From NCBI RefSeq assembly GCF_900116715.1, contig NZ_FPBM01000002.1, forward strand, positions 1-64,000: 64,000 bases of DNA, in the 5' to 3' direction. This document shows, piece after piece, positions 16,195 to 28,264 of the stretch (within the stretch, counting starts at the first letter, position 1; each line of letters opens with the position of its first letter). This DNA comes from Polaromonas sp. YR568 (GTDB taxonomy: Bacteria > Pseudomonadota > Gammaproteobacteria > Burkholderiales > Burkholderiaceae_C). The translations under genes were made by a program, and so were the position numbers. The notes under the pieces are model-generated. The model did not search any database and had not been told where the DNA came from. It saw only the letters and a program-made list of their open reading frames with translations.

Positions 16195-17721
16195 ATGAAT
16201 CGCGAACTGTTGATGTTGGTTGATGCCATCTCGCGTGAAAAAAATGTGGAACGTGACGTCGTTTTCGGCGCGGTCGAGCTCGCGCTCGCCTCGGCCACCA
16301 AGAAGGTGTACGAAGGCGAAGTGGACATCCGCGTGGCCGTCGACCGTGACAGCGGCAATTACGAGACCTTCCGCCGCTGGCTGGTTGTGCCCGATGAAGC
16401 CGGCCTGCAAAACCCTGAAGCCGAAGAGCTGGTGAGCGATGCGCGCGACGAGATCGCCGACATCGAAGAGGGCGACTACATTGAAAAGCCGGTTGAAAGC
16501 CTGCCTATCGGCCGTATCGGCGCGCAAGCCGCCAAGCAGGTCATCCTGCAAAAGATCCGCGACGCCGAGCGCGAAATGCTGCTCAACGACTTCATGTCGC
16601 GCGGCGACAAGATTTTTGTCGGCACCGTCAAGCGCATGGACAAGGGCGACATCATTGTCGAATCCGGCCGCGTCGAAGGGCGTCTGCGCCGCTCCGACAT
16701 GATCCCGAAGGAAAACCTGCGCTCCGGCGACCGCGTCCGCGCCATGATCATGGAAGTGGACACGACCCTGCGCGGCGCGCCCATCATCCTCTCGCGCACC
16801 GCGCCCGAGTACATGATCGAGCTGTTCCGCCAGGAAGTACCTGAAATCGAGCAGGGCCTGCTGGAGATCAAATCCTGCGCCCGTGACCCCGGTTCGCGCG
16901 CCAAGATCGCCGTGCTGTCGCACGACAAGCGAGTCGACCCTATCGGCACCTGCGTCGGCGTGCGCGGCACCCGCGTCAACGGCGTGACCAACGAACTCGC
17001 CGGCGAACGCGTCGACATCGTGCTGTGGAGCGAAGACCCGGCCCAGTTTGTGATCGGTGCGCTGGCTCCTGCCAACGTGTCGTCCATCGTGGTGGACGAA
17101 GAGCGCCACGCCATGGACGTCGTCGTCGATGAAGAAAACCTCGCGATCTCGATCGGCCGCGGCGGCCAGAACGTGCGCCTTGCCGCCGAACTGACAGGCT
17201 GGAAGATCAACATCATGACGGCCGACGAATCTGCCCAGAAGCAGGCCACCGAAACCGACACCAGCCGCAAGCTTTTCATGGAAAAGCTCGACGTGGACGA
17301 GGAAATCGCCGACATCCTGATCTCCGAAGGCTTCACCAGCCTGGAAGAAGTGGCTTATGTGCCGCTGCAGGAAATGCTGGAGATCGAATCCTTCGACGAA
17401 GACACCGTCAATGAGCTGCGCACGCGCGCCAAAGACGCACTCCTGACGATGGAAATCGCCAAGGAAGAAAATGCCGAAGGCGTTTCGCAGAACCTGCGCG
17501 ACGTCGAAGGCCTCACGCCAGAGCTGATCGCCAAACTCACGGAAGCGGGCATCAGCACCCGCGACGACCTGGCCGACCTGGCTGTGGACGAACTTACCGA
17601 TATCACCGGCCAGTCTGCGGACGAAGCCAAAGCCCTGATCATGACCGCTCGCGCGCATTGGTTTACCGATGAGCCCGCTGCCGCTGACACCCCTGCACCC
17701 GCAGCGGCCCAAGAGCAATGA
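16195..17721 (+). CDS. nusA: Transcription termination/antitermination factor NusA
   Basis: 508 residues. Order: N-terminal RNA polymerase-binding domain ([18 protein letters not shown]), S1 domain (near [20 protein letters not shown]), two KH domains ([43 protein letters not shown]) and two acidic C-terminal repeats ([35 protein letters not shown]). NusA binds elongating polymerase and promotes pausing, termination and antitermination. An Ala/Pro-rich tail ends the protein. NusA could act on the leader terminator upstream, since nusA operons are autoregulated in E. coli. Confidence 0.97.
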   Translation: MNRELLMLVDAISREKNVERDVVFGAVELALASATKKVYEGEVDIRVAVDRDSGNYETFRRWLVVPDEAGLQNPEAEELVSDARDEIADIEEGDYIEKPVESLPIGRIGAQAAKQVILQKIRDAEREMLLNDFMSRGDKIFVGTVKRMDKGDIIVESGRVEGRLRRSDMIPKENLRSGDRVRAMIMEVDTTLRGAPIILSRTAPEYMIELFRQEVPEIEQGLLEIKSCARDPGSRAKIAVLSHDKRVDPIGTCVGVRGTRVNGVTNELAGERVDIVLWSEDPAQFVIGALAPANVSSIVVDEERHAMDVVVDEENLAISIGRGGQNVRLAAELTGWKINIMTADESAQKQATETDTSRKLFMEKLDVDEEIADILISEGFTSLEEVAYVPLQEMLEIESFDEDTVNELRTRAKDALLTMEIAKEENAEGVSQNLRDVEGLTPELIAKLTEAGISTRDDLADLAVDELTDITGQSADEAKALIMTARAHWFTDEPAAADTPAPAAAQEQ

Positions 17722-17749
17722 TCATGAAAGGCCTGCAGGAAAAAAACAT

Positions 17750-20644
17750 ATGTCCAGTACCACCACCGTCGCTGAATTCGCAGCTGAACTCAATAAATCC
17801 ACCGCCACGCTGATCGAGCAATTGACCAGCGCCGGGGTTGCCAAGGCGCAAGCCAGTGATCCCCTGTCCGAGGCGGACAAGCAGAAGCTCCTGGGCTATC
17901 TGCAGGCCAGCCATGGCACCGTCACGGCCGAGCGCAAAAAGATCACGCTGGTGAAAAAATCCACCACCGAGATCAAGCAGGCCGATGCCACCGGCAAAGC
18001 CCGCACCATCCAGGTTGAAGTCCGCAAAAAACGCACCTTCGTCAAACGCGAGGACGGCTCCGATCAGCCCGCGGAAGAAGTCCAGCCCGAAGTGGCCGCA
18101 CCACCGCCGGCGCCCGTTATCGATGATGCGGAGCTGATCCGCCGCGAAGAAGAAGCCAGCCGCCATGCCGAGCTGCTGCGCCGCCAGGAGCAGGAGCTCG
18201 CCGAAAAACGCCGCCTGCGTGAAGAGCAGGACGCCAAGGACGCCGCACGCGAGCAGGAACGCCTGGCCGCCGAGCAAACCGCCCAGGCGGCAGCCGCCGC
18301 GGCTGAAGCCGTCGTCAAGAAAGCCAAGCCCGCCGGAAAAGCCAAGGAAGCCGCGCCGGCCGCGGCAGAAGCCGCCAAGGCCGCCGAAACCGCTGCCGCT
18401 GAACAAGCCACCAAGTCGGCAGACGCTGCCGCGGCTGCCGCAGCCGCCAAGGCCAAAGCCACCGCTGAATTCCAGGCCGACGCCGCCAAGGCGCAGGAGC
18501 TGCAGGACCGCCGCCGCAAGGCTGAAGCCGAAGCCGCCGGCATCCGCGCCATGATGTCCGCGCCCAAGCGCGTCCTGGTTCCGCACGTCGACCCCAAGGC
18601 CGCCATTAAGGGCACGCTGCACAAGCCGGCCGGCGCGCCGGGCGCAGCGGCCAAACCGGGCGCACCCGCTGCCGCGGGCGCACCAGCGGCTCCCGGCAAG
18701 AAAGAAATCAAGTCGGAGAACCTGTCTTCGACCTGGAAAGACGACGCCGCCAAGAAAAAGGGCATTCCAAGCCGTGGCGCGCCTGTCGTGCCGGGGCGTG
18801 GCAATTTCCGCAGCGGCCCGCGCGGTCGCCGCAGCAATGACCGCGAGGCACGTCCGGAATCCACTTTTGTGGCGCCGACCGAGTTCAAGGTCATTGAAGT
18901 GCATGTGCCTGAAACCATCACCGTGGCCGAACTCGCCCACAAGATGAGCGTCAAGTCTTCCGAGGTGATCAAGCACCTGATGAAGCTCGGCCAGATGGTC
19001 ACCATCAACCAGTCGCTGGACCAGGACACCGCCATGATCGTGGTGGAAGAAATGGGCCACAAGGCAGTCACCGCCGCGCTGGACGATCCGGAAGCTTTCA
19101 CCGACGAGGACGTCCATGGCCAGCAGGCAGAACTACTGCCGCGCGCCCCTGTGGTGACCGTCATGGGCCACGTCGACCACGGCAAGACCTCGCTGCTCGA
19201 TTACATCCGCCGCGCCAAAGTGGCGGCGGGCGAAGCCGGCGGCATTACCCAGCACATCGGCGCCTACCACGTGGAAACCCCGCGCGGCATGGTGTCCTTC
19301 CTGGATACCCCGGGCCACGAAGCGTTTACCGCCATGCGTGCCCGTGGCGCGCAGGCCACCGACATCGTGATTCTGGTGGTGGCGGCCGACGACGGTGTGA
19401 TGCCGCAAACCAAGGAAGCCATCAAGCACGCCAAGGCAGCCGGTGTTCCCATCGTGGTCGCGATCAACAAGATCGACAAACCCGATGCCAACCTGGACCG
19501 CGTCAAGGGCGAGCTGGTGACCGAAGAGGTCGTGCCCGAAGAGTTCGGTGGCGATTCGCCGTTTGTGCCGGTTTCGGCCCGTACAGGCGCCGGTATCGAC
19601 ACGCTGCTGGAGCAGGTCTTGCTGCAGGCCGAAGTGCTGGAGCTGCGCGCTCCCGTCGACGCCCTGGCCAAGGGCCTGGTCATTGAAGCCCAGCTCGACA
19701 AGGGCCGCGGCCCGGTCGCGACCGTGCTGGTGCAGTCCGGAACGCTGAAGGCAGGCGATGTGGTGCTGGCCGGTTCGACCTATGGCCGCGTGCGCGCCAT
19801 GCTGGACGAAAACGGCAAGCCGATCAAGAGCGCGGGTCCATCGATCCCGGTCGAGATTCAGGGCCTGACCGATGTGCCCCAGGCCGGCGATGAGTTCATG
19901 GTGATGACCGACGAGCGCCGCGCCCGTGAAATCGCCACTTACCGCGCCGGCAAGTTCCGCAATACCAAGCTGGCCAAACAGCAGGCTGCCAAGCTGGAGA
20001 ACATGTTCTCCGACATCGGCGCCGGCGAGGTCAAGATGCTGCCCATCATCATCAAGGCCGACGTGCAGGGTTCGCAGGAAGCCCTGGCCCAGTCGCTGCT
20101 CAAGCTGTCGACCGACGAAGTCAAAGTCCAGCTGGTGTATTCCGGCGTGGGCGGGATTTCCGAGTCCGACGTCAACCTGGCCATTGCCTCCAAGGCGGTC
20201 CTCATCGGCTTTAACACCCGTGCGGATGCCCAGGCGCGCAAGCAGGCCGAGAACAACGGCATCGACATTCGTTACTACAACATCATTTATGACGCTGTGG
20301 ACGAACTCAAGGCCGCCATGTCCGGCATGCTCACGCCCGACAAGAAGGAAGAAGTCATCGGTACCGCCGAGATCCGCCAGGTGTTCAAGGTCAGCAAGAT
20401 CGGCTCGATCGCCGGCTGTATGGTCACCTCCGGTCTGGTTCGCCGCAGTGCACGCCTGCGCCTCTTGCGCGACAACGTGGTCATCTTCACGGGTGAGCTC
20501 GACTCGCTCAAGCGTTTCAAGGACGATGCCAAGGAAGTCAAGGAAGGCTTCGAGTGCGGCTTGAATATCAAGAACTACAACGATATTCAAGAAGGCGACA
20601 TCCTGGAATTCTTCGAAATCAAGGAAGTGGCGCGTACCTTGTAA
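17750..20644 (+). CDS. infB: Translation initiation factor IF-2
   Basis: 964 residues from the ATG at 17750. A first IF2_N domain ([20 protein letters not shown]) is followed by a charged and Ala-rich linker to about residue 380 ([20 protein letters not shown], then [18 protein letters not shown]), a second IF2_N domain with [20 protein letters not shown], and the G domain from about 470. GTPase motifs are [11 protein letters not shown] (G at 473), DTPGHEAF and NKIDKP. C-terminal domains II-IV end with [19 protein letters not shown]. It delivers fMet-tRNA to the 30S subunit. It is 28 bases after nusA. Confidence 0.97.
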   Translation: MSSTTTVAEFAAELNKSTATLIEQLTSAGVAKAQASDPLSEADKQKLLGYLQASHGTVTAERKKITLVKKSTTEIKQADATGKARTIQVEVRKKRTFVKREDGSDQPAEEVQPEVAAPPPAPVIDDAELIRREEEASRHAELLRRQEQELAEKRRLREEQDAKDAAREQERLAAEQTAQAAAAAAEAVVKKAKPAGKAKEAAPAAAEAAKAAETAAAEQATKSADAAAAAAAAKAKATAEFQADAAKAQELQDRRRKAEAEAAGIRAMMSAPKRVLVPHVDPKAAIKGTLHKPAGAPGAAAKPGAPAAAGAPAAPGKKEIKSENLSSTWKDDAAKKKGIPSRGAPVVPGRGNFRSGPRGRRSNDREARPESTFVAPTEFKVIEVHVPETITVAELAHKMSVKSSEVIKHLMKLGQMVTINQSLDQDTAMIVVEEMGHKAVTAALDDPEAFTDEDVHGQQAELLPRAPVVTVMGHVDHGKTSLLDYIRRAKVAAGEAGGITQHIGAYHVETPRGMVSFLDTPGHEAFTAMRARGAQATDIVILVVAADDGVMPQTKEAIKHAKAAGVPIVVAINKIDKPDANLDRVKGELVTEEVVPEEFGGDSPFVPVSARTGAGIDTLLEQVLLQAEVLELRAPVDALAKGLVIEAQLDKGRGPVATVLVQSGTLKAGDVVLAGSTYGRVRAMLDENGKPIKSAGPSIPVEIQGLTDVPQAGDEFMVMTDERRAREIATYRAGKFRNTKLAKQQAAKLENMFSDIGAGEVKMLPIIIKADVQGSQEALAQSLLKLSTDEVKVQLVYSGVGGISESDVNLAIASKAVLIGFNTRADAQARKQAENNGIDIRYYNIIYDAVDELKAAMSGMLTPDKKEEVIGTAEIRQVFKVSKIGSIAGCMVTSGLVRRSARLRLLRDNVVIFTGELDSLKRFKDDAKEVKEGFECGLNIKNYNDIQEGDILEFFEIKEVARTL

Positions 20645-20653
20645 AACGGACCG

Positions 20654-20681
20654 GCCCGCAGCCTCAAGGCGGCGGGCTTTT
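20654..20681 (+). terminator. Possible weak terminator between infB and rbfA
   Basis: Stem GCCCGC / GCGGGC with a 12-base loop, then TTTT. The stem is short and the T run only four, so partial read-through into rbfA is expected. Confidence 0.5.
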
Positions 20682-20707
20682 CCGGCAAGACCCTATCCCA
20701 TAGATTC

Positions 20708-21076
20708 ATGCGTAAAAAGTCATCCACCCCCAATCGCGGCTTTCGTGTCGCCGATCAGATCCAGCGCGATCTGACGGAGCTGATCGCGCGCGAGCTGAAA
20801 GACCCGCGGGTCGGGATGGTGACCATCCAGGCCGTCGAGGTGACGGCCGACTATGCGCATGCCAAGGTGTTTTTCAGCGTGCTCGTCGGTGACCCGAAGG
20901 AGTGCGAAGAAGCGCTCAACCAGGCCGCCGGCTTCCTGCGCAACGGGCTCTTCAAGCGCCTGATGACGCACACGGTGCCGACCCTGCATTTCCACTTCGA
21001 CCGCACCACGGAGCGTGCGGCCGACATGAACGCCTTGATTGCCAAGGCGGTTTCTTCGCGCGCCCAAGACGACTGA
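20708..21076 (+). CDS. rbfA: Ribosome-binding factor A
   Basis: 122 residues, the normal size. The KH-like fold is recognisable from [29 protein letters not shown] and [14 protein letters not shown], then [25 protein letters not shown]. RbfA assists late 30S maturation and cold adaptation by acting near 16S helix 1. It sits in its usual place between infB and truB. Confidence 0.96.
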   Translation: MRKKSSTPNRGFRVADQIQRDLTELIARELKDPRVGMVTIQAVEVTADYAHAKVFFSVLVGDPKECEEALNQAAGFLRNGLFKRLMTHTVPTLHFHFDRTTERAADMNALIAKAVSSRAQDD

Positions 21077-21097
21077 GTTCGCGCCGTTTCCCTTGAT

Positions 21098-21159
21098 GAC
21101 AGGTTCAGGGACAACGGTGCCAACGAAGCGCCCGGGCCAGCCCGCGCGCTGAGCCTGTC
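21098..21159. repeat. Interspersed inverted repeat (CCTGTC/GACAGG type), copy 2
   Basis: GACAGGTTCAGGG (21098-21110) and TGAGCCTGTC (21150-21159) face each other across about 40 bases. These are the same words as at 3584-3638. The repeat fills most of the 90-base rbfA-truB gap and ends seven bases before the truB start, so a hairpin here could affect truB translation. Confidence 0.55.
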
Positions 21160-21166
21160 GGAATTT

Positions 21167-22213
21167 ATGACGCAAACCTCTTCTCATCGCCAGAAAATCC
21201 AGCGACGTCCCGTGCACGGCGTGCTGCTGCTCGACAAGCCGCTGGGCCTGTCGAGCAATCAGGCCTTGCAGAAGGCCAAATGGCTGCTGCGCGCCGACAA
21301 GGCCGGCCACACCGGCACGCTGGATCCGCTGGCCACCGGCGTGTTGCCGCTGTGCTTTGGCGCCGCCACCAAGTTCAGCCAGATCCAGCTCGACGCCGAC
21401 AAGACCTATGAAGCAGTGCTGCTGCTGGGCCAGAAAACCACCACGGCCGATGCCGAAGGCGATGTCATTGAAACCCGGCCGGTGCCCGAGATCACACCGG
21501 CCTTGCTGGAGGCCCTGACGGCGCGCTTTACCGGCCCGCTGGCGCAGATTCCGCCCATGTACTCGGCGCTCAAGAAAGACGGCAAGGCGCTGTACGAATA
21601 CGCCCGCAAAGGCGAAGACGTGGAGCGGGAAGCCCGCCATATCACGATTTTCAAGCTGAATATGGCCGTAACCCATGACAGCCGTGCGCAAGCCGCTATC
21701 AAAATCGTAGTAACCTGCAGCAAGGGCACATACATCCGCACGCTCGGTGAAGACATCGGCGAGGCGATTGGATGCGGCGCGCACCTCGGCTCACTCAGGC
21801 GGCTGGAAACCGGCGGCTTTGTGACGCAGCAGTGCGTGACCTTGCCGGCGCTGGAAGCCATGACGGAGCCCGAGCGCGAAGCCTGCCTGCTACCGGCCCA
21901 GTCGCTGGTGTCGGCGTACCCGTCTGTCACATTGGACGCCGACAATGCAGGTCGGTTTTTAAGCGGCCTGCGCCGCCGGGGCGAGCCCGGACAGTGGGGC
22001 GCCGATGCGCCGCTGGTGCAGGTCTATGGCGCTGAGCCGCCGGCTTTTCTGGGTTCAGCCCATATCACGGCCGATGAGCTGATTCCGCAGCGTTTGCTGA
22101 GCCCGATTGAAATACAGGACATTTTGCAAGCCGCCAGAACGCTGGCTGAACGCTCCACACCCGATTTTGCTGCCGCGCCCACCAGCGCTGCGGCGCCTTC
22201 TTTCCAACATTAA
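21167..22213 (+). CDS. truB: tRNA pseudouridine(55) synthase TruB
   Basis: 348 residues. The catalytic Asp is D53 in [31 protein letters not shown] and the later [16 protein letters not shown] are family motifs. TruB makes pseudouridine 55 in the T-loop of nearly all tRNAs and also acts as a tRNA chaperone. A short Ala-rich tail ([16 protein letters not shown]) ends it. The codons around 21705-21722 (GCTATCAAAATCGTAG) have an AT-rich composition unlike the rest of the gene. Confidence 0.96.
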   Translation: MTQTSSHRQKIQRRPVHGVLLLDKPLGLSSNQALQKAKWLLRADKAGHTGTLDPLATGVLPLCFGAATKFSQIQLDADKTYEAVLLLGQKTTTADAEGDVIETRPVPEITPALLEALTARFTGPLAQIPPMYSALKKDGKALYEYARKGEDVEREARHITIFKLNMAVTHDSRAQAAIKIVVTCSKGTYIRTLGEDIGEAIGCGAHLGSLRRLETGGFVTQQCVTLPALEAMTEPEREACLLPAQSLVSAYPSVTLDADNAGRFLSGLRRRGEPGQWGADAPLVQVYGAEPPAFLGSAHITADELIPQRLLSPIEIQDILQAARTLAERSTPDFAAAPTSAAAPSFQH

Positions 22214-22247
22214 CCCGTACCGTTTCGAGTCTTCCTGAAAGCCAACC

Positions 22248-24074
<1,827 letters not shown>

Positions 24075-24086
24075 GCCCCCACGCTT

Positions 24087-24168
24087 TTCACTTCGTGTAA
24101 TGCGCTGCCCCCCGAGGGGGCCGCTGCGCCTGCGGCCCGGCAAAGCCGGTTCCGCGGCCCCTGCTGGT
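24087..24168. repeat. GC-rich interspersed repeat, copy C
   Basis: The cleanest of the three copies: TTCACTTCGTGTAATGCGC, CCCCCCGAGGGGGC, GCGCCTGCGGCCCGGC, AAAGCCGGTTCCGCGG and CCCCTGCTGG in order. It occupies the typA to EamA-gene gap and is followed by a further G-rich hairpin (CCTGCGGGGGGCTGCGGGG) at about 24180-24200. Confidence 0.75.
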
Positions 24169-24282
24169 ACGAGACAGGGACCTGCGGGGGGCTGCGGGGT
24201 GAATCGTTTGAAACCAGGCCGCTGTGTGCTCCCGCTCCAGCGGCCTTTTATATTCGCTATCAACCTGAATTGATTGCAGTCC

Positions 24283-25158
24283 ATGAAACTCACGCATTCC
24301 AAAGCCGTCTTCCTGATGATCCTCGTGACCATGATGTGGTCGATTGCGGGTGTGGTCACGCGCCACCTGGAGTCGGCGCGCAGCTTTGAGGTCACGTTCT
24401 GGCGCAGCTTTTTCACGGTGGTCTCGCTGCTGGTGATCCTGCCGCTGTGGCAGGGCAGGGCGGTATTTACCAAGATCCGCAACGGCGGCTCGGCGCTGTG
24501 GATTTCCGGCTTTTGCTGGAGTGTGATGTTCACGGCCTTCATGGTGGCGCTGACGCTCACCACGGTGGCCAATGTGCTGGTCACCATGGCGGTCAGCCCC
24601 TTCATCACGGCTTTGCTGGCCCGCGCTTTTATCGGCCACAGCATTCCCGCCCGCACCTGGGTGGCGATTGCCATGGCGGGCGCCGGCATCGCCTGGATGT
24701 ACGGCGGGCAGATGGATCTCTCCAGCCACCTGGGCGGCACGCTGGTGGCCCTGATGGTGCCGCTGGCCAGCGCCAGCAACTGGACGGTGGTGCAGCACAG
24801 CCGTGCCCACGGCAAAAACATCGACCTGGTGCCTGCCGTGCTGGTGGGCGCTGTCATTTCAACACTGGCAACCTTGCCGCTGTCTTTCCCGTTTTCCGCC
24901 ACGCCGCATGACATCGGTTTGCTGGCCTTGCTGGGCCTGGTTCAGCTGGCCATTCCCTGCGTGCTGTCGGTGATGTGCGCCGGGGTTCTGAAGGCGCCGG
25001 AAGTGGCCCTGCTGGCGTTGCTGGAAGTGATTTTTGGTATTTTGCTGGCCTGGTTTGGCGCGGGTGAAGTGCCTGGTGCGAGTGTGCTGACCGGCGGCGC
25101 GCTGGTCATTGGCGCGCTGGTGGTCAATGAACTGATTGGATGGAGGCAGCGGGCATGA
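24283..25158 (+). CDS. DMT-superfamily transporter (EamA domains)
   Basis: 291 residues with about ten hydrophobic helices in two EamA halves, for example AVFLMILVTMMWSIAGVVTR at the start and LVQLAIPCVLSVMCAGVLKA in the second half. The last helix has GASVLTGGALVIGALVVNEL. Such inner-membrane proteins usually export metabolites or amino acids; the substrate is not readable. I chose the ATG at 24283 over a TTG three codons upstream. Its stop overlaps the next start (ATGA at 25155-25158), so the pair is translationally coupled. Confidence 0.88.
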   Translation: MKLTHSKAVFLMILVTMMWSIAGVVTRHLESARSFEVTFWRSFFTVVSLLVILPLWQGRAVFTKIRNGGSALWISGFCWSVMFTAFMVALTLTTVANVLVTMAVSPFITALLARAFIGHSIPARTWVAIAMAGAGIAWMYGGQMDLSSHLGGTLVALMVPLASASNWTVVQHSRAHGKNIDLVPAVLVGAVISTLATLPLSFPFSATPHDIGLLALLGLVQLAIPCVLSVMCAGVLKAPEVALLALLEVIFGILLAWFGAGEVPGASVLTGGALVIGALVVNELIGWRQRA

Positions 25159-26291
25159 GCGGAATGAGTGGAGTGAGTGTGGAAGCCAAGACCGAGGTGC
25201 TGGTCGAACGGCGCGGGAATGCCGGGCTCATTACCCTGAACCGGCCCAAGGCGCTCAATGCGCTGTCGCTGCAGATGATCAGGGACTTGACGCAGGCTTT
25301 GCTGGCCTGGCGCGATGATCCTGCGGTACAGGTCGTGGCGATTCGCGGCTCCAATAAAAAGGGCCAGCCGGGTACGCCTGAAAGCCTTTTTGGCGGCTTC
25401 TCGGCAGGCGGCGACATCCGCTTCTTTCACCAGGCCGCGCTGGCAGGTGACTCTGCACTCGAGGATTTCTTCACCGAGGAATACGCCCTCAACCACCTGA
25501 TCCACACCTACCCCAAGCCCTACATCGCCTTCATGGACGGCGTGGTCATGGGCGGCGGCATGGGGATCAGCCAGGGCGCGCGCGTGCGCATCGTGACCGA
25601 GCACACCAAGATGGCCATGCCCGAGACCAATATCGGGCTGTTTCCGGACGTGGGCGGCGGCTACTTCCTGAGCCGTTGTCCCGGCCACGTTGGCGAGTAT
25701 CTGGCGCTGACAGGCGACGTCATCGGTGCGGACGAGGCGCTGGCTTATGGGCTGGCAGACATCAAACTCGATGCGGCCCGCTTGCCGGCGCTGTGGGACA
25801 GTTTGGGCGCCCAGGCGTTTGCTTCGGCCGCAGAAGCCGAAAAATGGATTGCTACAGAATTAATAGCTGGTTACGCCCACCCTGAGGGCGCTACGGGCCA
25901 AATCGACACCTATTTCTCTTTACCCCGGGTGAAGCACATCGTGGACGCGCTGGAAGCCTCGCCTGACGCATGGGCGGCCAAAACAGCGGCCACGCTGCGC
26001 AAGCGCTCGCCGCTGCTGCTGCACGTGACGCTTGAGCAAATCCACCGTGCACGCGGCATGAACCTGGCCGACAACCTGCGCATGGAGCGCGACCTGGTGC
26101 ATCAGTGCTTTCACCTGCGGCCAGGTACGGCCGGCGAAACCGTCGAAGGCATACGCGCCCTGGCGATTGACAAGGATTACAAGCCGCAGTGGAACCCGGC
26201 GCGCATTGAAGACGTCAAGCCCGCCATGACGGATGCGTTTTTTACCAGCCCCTGGACGCCTGAAACGCATCCCCTGCGTGATTTGAAGTAG
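25155..26291 (+). CDS. Enoyl-CoA hydratase/isomerase family, 3-hydroxyisobutyryl-CoA hydrolase type
   Basis: 378 residues from the ATG at 25155, which has GGAGG eight bases upstream and overlaps the previous stop. The crotonase core shows LITLNRPKALNALSLQMI, FSAGGDIRFF, the oxyanion loop DGVVMGGGMGISQGA, and MPETNIGLFPDVGGGYFLSR, whose Glu/Asp pair is typical of 3-hydroxyisobutyryl-CoA hydrolases in valine breakdown. The extended C-terminus (RSPLLLHVTLEQIHRA, then PQWNPARIEDV) also fits ECH_2 members. About 54 bases in the middle (25849-25902) look like an in-frame mobile repeat. The real acyl-CoA substrate is not proven. Confidence 0.88.
   Translation: MSGMSGVSVEAKTEVLVERRGNAGLITLNRPKALNALSLQMIRDLTQALLAWRDDPAVQVVAIRGSNKKGQPGTPESLFGGFSAGGDIRFFHQAALAGDSALEDFFTEEYALNHLIHTYPKPYIAFMDGVVMGGGMGISQGARVRIVTEHTKMAMPETNIGLFPDVGGGYFLSRCPGHVGEYLALTGDVIGADEALAYGLADIKLDAARLPALWDSLGAQAFASAAEAEKWIATELIAGYAHPEGATGQIDTYFSLPRVKHIVDALEASPDAWAAKTAATLRKRSPLLLHVTLEQIHRARGMNLADNLRMERDLVHQCFHLRPGTAGETVEGIRALAIDKDYKPQWNPARIEDVKPAMTDAFFTSPWTPETHPLRDLK
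25849..25902. repeat. Comamonadaceae-type mini-repeat inside the hydrolase gene
   Basis: Two stem units in tandem: GCTACAGAATTAATAGC (25851-25867) and CGCCCACCCTGAGGGCG (25874-25890), then CTACGGGCCAAAT. I recall GCTATnnnnTAGC...GCGCTAnnGGCC repeats scattered in Comamonadaceae genomes. The stretch is AT-rich against its surroundings and encodes about 18 residues (ATELIAGYAHPEGATGQI) without breaking the frame. Confidence 0.6.
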
Positions 26292-26344
26292 CCGGGCCTC
26301 TTCTTCTCAGGCCCCTTCTCAGATTTCCCAGGCCGCGGGCAGGC

Positions 26345-27208
26345 CTAGAGCTGCTGGTACACCAGCTCCGCCAGCTTCATCAGTTCATCGCGCGACACGG
26401 CGCCGCTCAGCGCATAACCAAAGCCTTGGTCCACCCAGTAAAAAGAAGGCACAGGGCCGTCGCCGCTGTAGCGGAAGGCGGTTTCCTGTGCGGCTGATGG
26501 TGGCGTTTGAGGTGCTTTGGCTGGGGAGGCGGGCAAAGCCGCATCGATAGCGCCCAGGTACAGCGTCAATCGCAAGCCGGCCTGGTTCTGGAACATGAAC
26601 TGCGCGCGGGCGCCGCCGTCGCCGGACAACAAGCGCCCGCCAACCAGCTCATAGCCCTGTGCCGCCAGCACCGGCACCTTCAGCGGCCGGCCCACACGTT
26701 TGGAGAGCCACTGCACCAGGTGCTCCTGCTGCGCGGCCGTGACCTCAACGGGATGCCGCACCTCGGGCGAAAACACGGCATGCGCGAGCGAGGCCTGGTG
26801 CACAAACGATTGAGCCGAACCTGCCGAAGCCAGTTGCCGGGATGCCGGCGGATTGCCGAGCTGCCCATGCGACAGCCAGCCCACGCCAAATGCCAGCACC
26901 ACGGCGGCTGCCATGCCGCCCCAGCGCTGCCATTGGTCGATCTGCCGCCTGCCGGCCTGGCTGCGGCGCGCGGCGGCCAGCAGCGCGTCAGGGACGGCTT
27001 CGTCCAGCAGCGGACGGTGCAGGGCGCGCAAGGCCTCGCGCTGGGCCTTCCAGGCTTGCAGGGTGTCCTGGGCTGCGGCGTCCTTGCCCAGTTGCGCCTC
27101 AAGCTCCGCCTGGCGGGCGGGCTGCAGCTGGCCGTCGACCAGTGCATTGATCCTGTCATGCAGAAGTTCACCGTGGGCGGCGCGTGATGTGTCGTGGTTT
27201 TTTTCCAT
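26345..27208 (-). CDS. Transmembrane anti-sigma factor
   Basis: 287 residues. The cytoplasmic N-terminus (HDRINALVDGQLQPARQAELEAQL) resembles an anti-sigma domain without the His/Cys zinc pair. One membrane helix at about 96-113 (WGGMAAAVVLAFGVGWLSHG) is followed by a periplasmic domain of about 170 residues with YELVGGRLLSGDGGARAQFMF and FYWVDQGFGYALSGAVSRDEL. This layout is common to anti-sigma factors of ECF systems. The gene starts 13 bases after the sigma factor stop on the same strand, which supports partnership. Confidence 0.85.
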   Translation of the reverse strand: MEKNHDTSRAAHGELLHDRINALVDGQLQPARQAELEAQLGKDAAAQDTLQAWKAQREALRALHRPLLDEAVPDALLAAARRSQAGRRQIDQWQRWGGMAAAVVLAFGVGWLSHGQLGNPPASRQLASAGSAQSFVHQASLAHAVFSPEVRHPVEVTAAQQEHLVQWLSKRVGRPLKVPVLAAQGYELVGGRLLSGDGGARAQFMFQNQAGLRLTLYLGAIDAALPASPAKAPQTPPSAAQETAFRYSGDGPVPSFYWVDQGFGYALSGAVSRDELMKLAELVYQQL

Positions 27209-27221
27209 GGAGGTCCTGCCT

Positions 27222-27749
27222 TTACTTCAGGCGCCTGAGCTGTGCCGGTGCATTGGCGGCCTGCGCAGATGCCGGGGCATCCATCAACTCGCGCAGGCGG
27301 CTGCGCGCGCGCGACAGGCGGGACATGACGGTCCCCACCGGTACGCCGGTGATTTTGGCAACTTCCTCATACGTGAGGTCTTCCAGGCTGACCAGCAGCA
27401 GCACGATCCGCTGGTCTTCCGGCAGGCGCAACAGGCAACGCTGCAAGTCCAGGGACTGGGCCGTGCCTGCTTCCGGCGCTGCCAGTTCGTTTTCGACATC
27501 GTCGACGTTGACCGTGGCGCCCGCCGCCGCCTGACGCATGGAGCGGCGGACCTGGTTGATGAAAACGTTGTGCATCAGCGTGAACAGCCACGCGCGCAAA
27601 TCGCTGCCCGCCACCCACAAGCGCCATTTGGAGCAGGCCCGCTCCAGCGTGTCCTGCACCAGGTCGTCCGCCATCCAGGCGTCACCCGTCAGCGCGCGCG
27701 CATAGCGGCGCAGGCTGGGGATGTGATCGGTCAGCGGAAAGTGGGTCAT
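27222..27749 (-). CDS. ECF-subfamily RNA polymerase sigma factor
   Basis: 175 residues. Region 2 has PSLRRYARALTGDAWMADDLVQDTLERA and region 2.4 LRAWLFTLMHNVFINQVRR; region 4 has LPEDQRIVLLLVSLEDLTYEEVAKITGVPVGTVMSRLSRARSRLR. I chose the start MTHFPLTDHI at 27749 because family members begin so; an ATG at 27770 would add seven residues. It lies between a lipoprotein gene and the anti-sigma gene in one operon, so its regulon probably includes this operon. Confidence 0.92.
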   Translation of the reverse strand: MTHFPLTDHIPSLRRYARALTGDAWMADDLVQDTLERACSKWRLWVAGSDLRAWLFTLMHNVFINQVRRSMRQAAAGATVNVDDVENELAAPEAGTAQSLDLQRCLLRLPEDQRIVLLLVSLEDLTYEEVAKITGVPVGTVMSRLSRARSRLRELMDAPASAQAANAPAQLRRLK

Positions 27750-27822
27750 GTGTCTGAAGCCTGCGCCCATCGTAACGAAGCCTGCCCGCGCAGGGGAGGG
27801 TCACACGACAGGCGCCACGGCA

Positions 27823-28197
27823 TCAGGGTTTGGCGATGTGCCAGATGCCTCCGACGTTGTCGCCGGTCTTGTCGCCGGGCTTGGTGTCTTTGGCCCAGTA
27901 GTACAGCGGCTTGCCTTTCATGGCCCATTGCTTTTTGCCGTCGTCACGCGTGACGACCGTGTAGTCGCCGGCCGCCTTGTCGGCGTCCGCAGCCATCAGG
28001 GGTGGCCAGTTGGTGGCGCAGGGGCCGTTGCAGACGGACTTGCCGCTGCCCGCGGTGTCGCGGTCAAAGACATAGAGCGTCATGCCGTTCGGGCCTACCA
28101 GCATGCCGTCGGCCACTTTGGCCGGGCTGCTGGCGGTCATGGAGGCGCAACCGCCGAGCAGGGCGGCCGTCAAAAGGGCGGTAGACAGCAATTTCAT
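27823..28197 (-). CDS. COG4315-type lipoprotein with Yx(FWY)xxD repeats
   Basis: 124 residues. The lipobox is LLGGC with Cys17. Two copies of the family motif are present: YVFDRD near residue 42 and YYWAKD near 100. CNGPCATNWPPL (two Cys) is also a family feature. Members are secreted or membrane-anchored and of unknown function, often found beside ECF sigma factors, as here, 73 bases before the sigma gene on the same strand. It could be the sensor or a target of the system. Confidence 0.88.
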   Translation of the reverse strand: MKLLSTALLTAALLGGCASMTASSPAKVADGMLVGPNGMTLYVFDRDTAGSGKSVCNGPCATNWPPLMAADADKAAGDYTVVTRDDGKKQWAMKGKPLYYWAKDTKPGDKTGDNVGGIWHIAKP

Positions 28198-28264
28198 GGA
28201 ATTCTCCGGTAGGTTTTTGGGTGAGACATCGGTCTGCAGGCCAGGTTTGAAGCTGGCTGCACAC

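Noticed and set aside
16165..17718. 517-codon frame antisense to nusA
   Set aside because: It covers nusA almost exactly, which is a GC3 shadow; the nusA frame carries all domain motifs.
25140..25142. ATG at 25140 as hydrolase start
   Set aside because: The ATG at 25155 has a GGAGG at the right distance and overlaps the upstream stop; the earlier ATG has no RBS.
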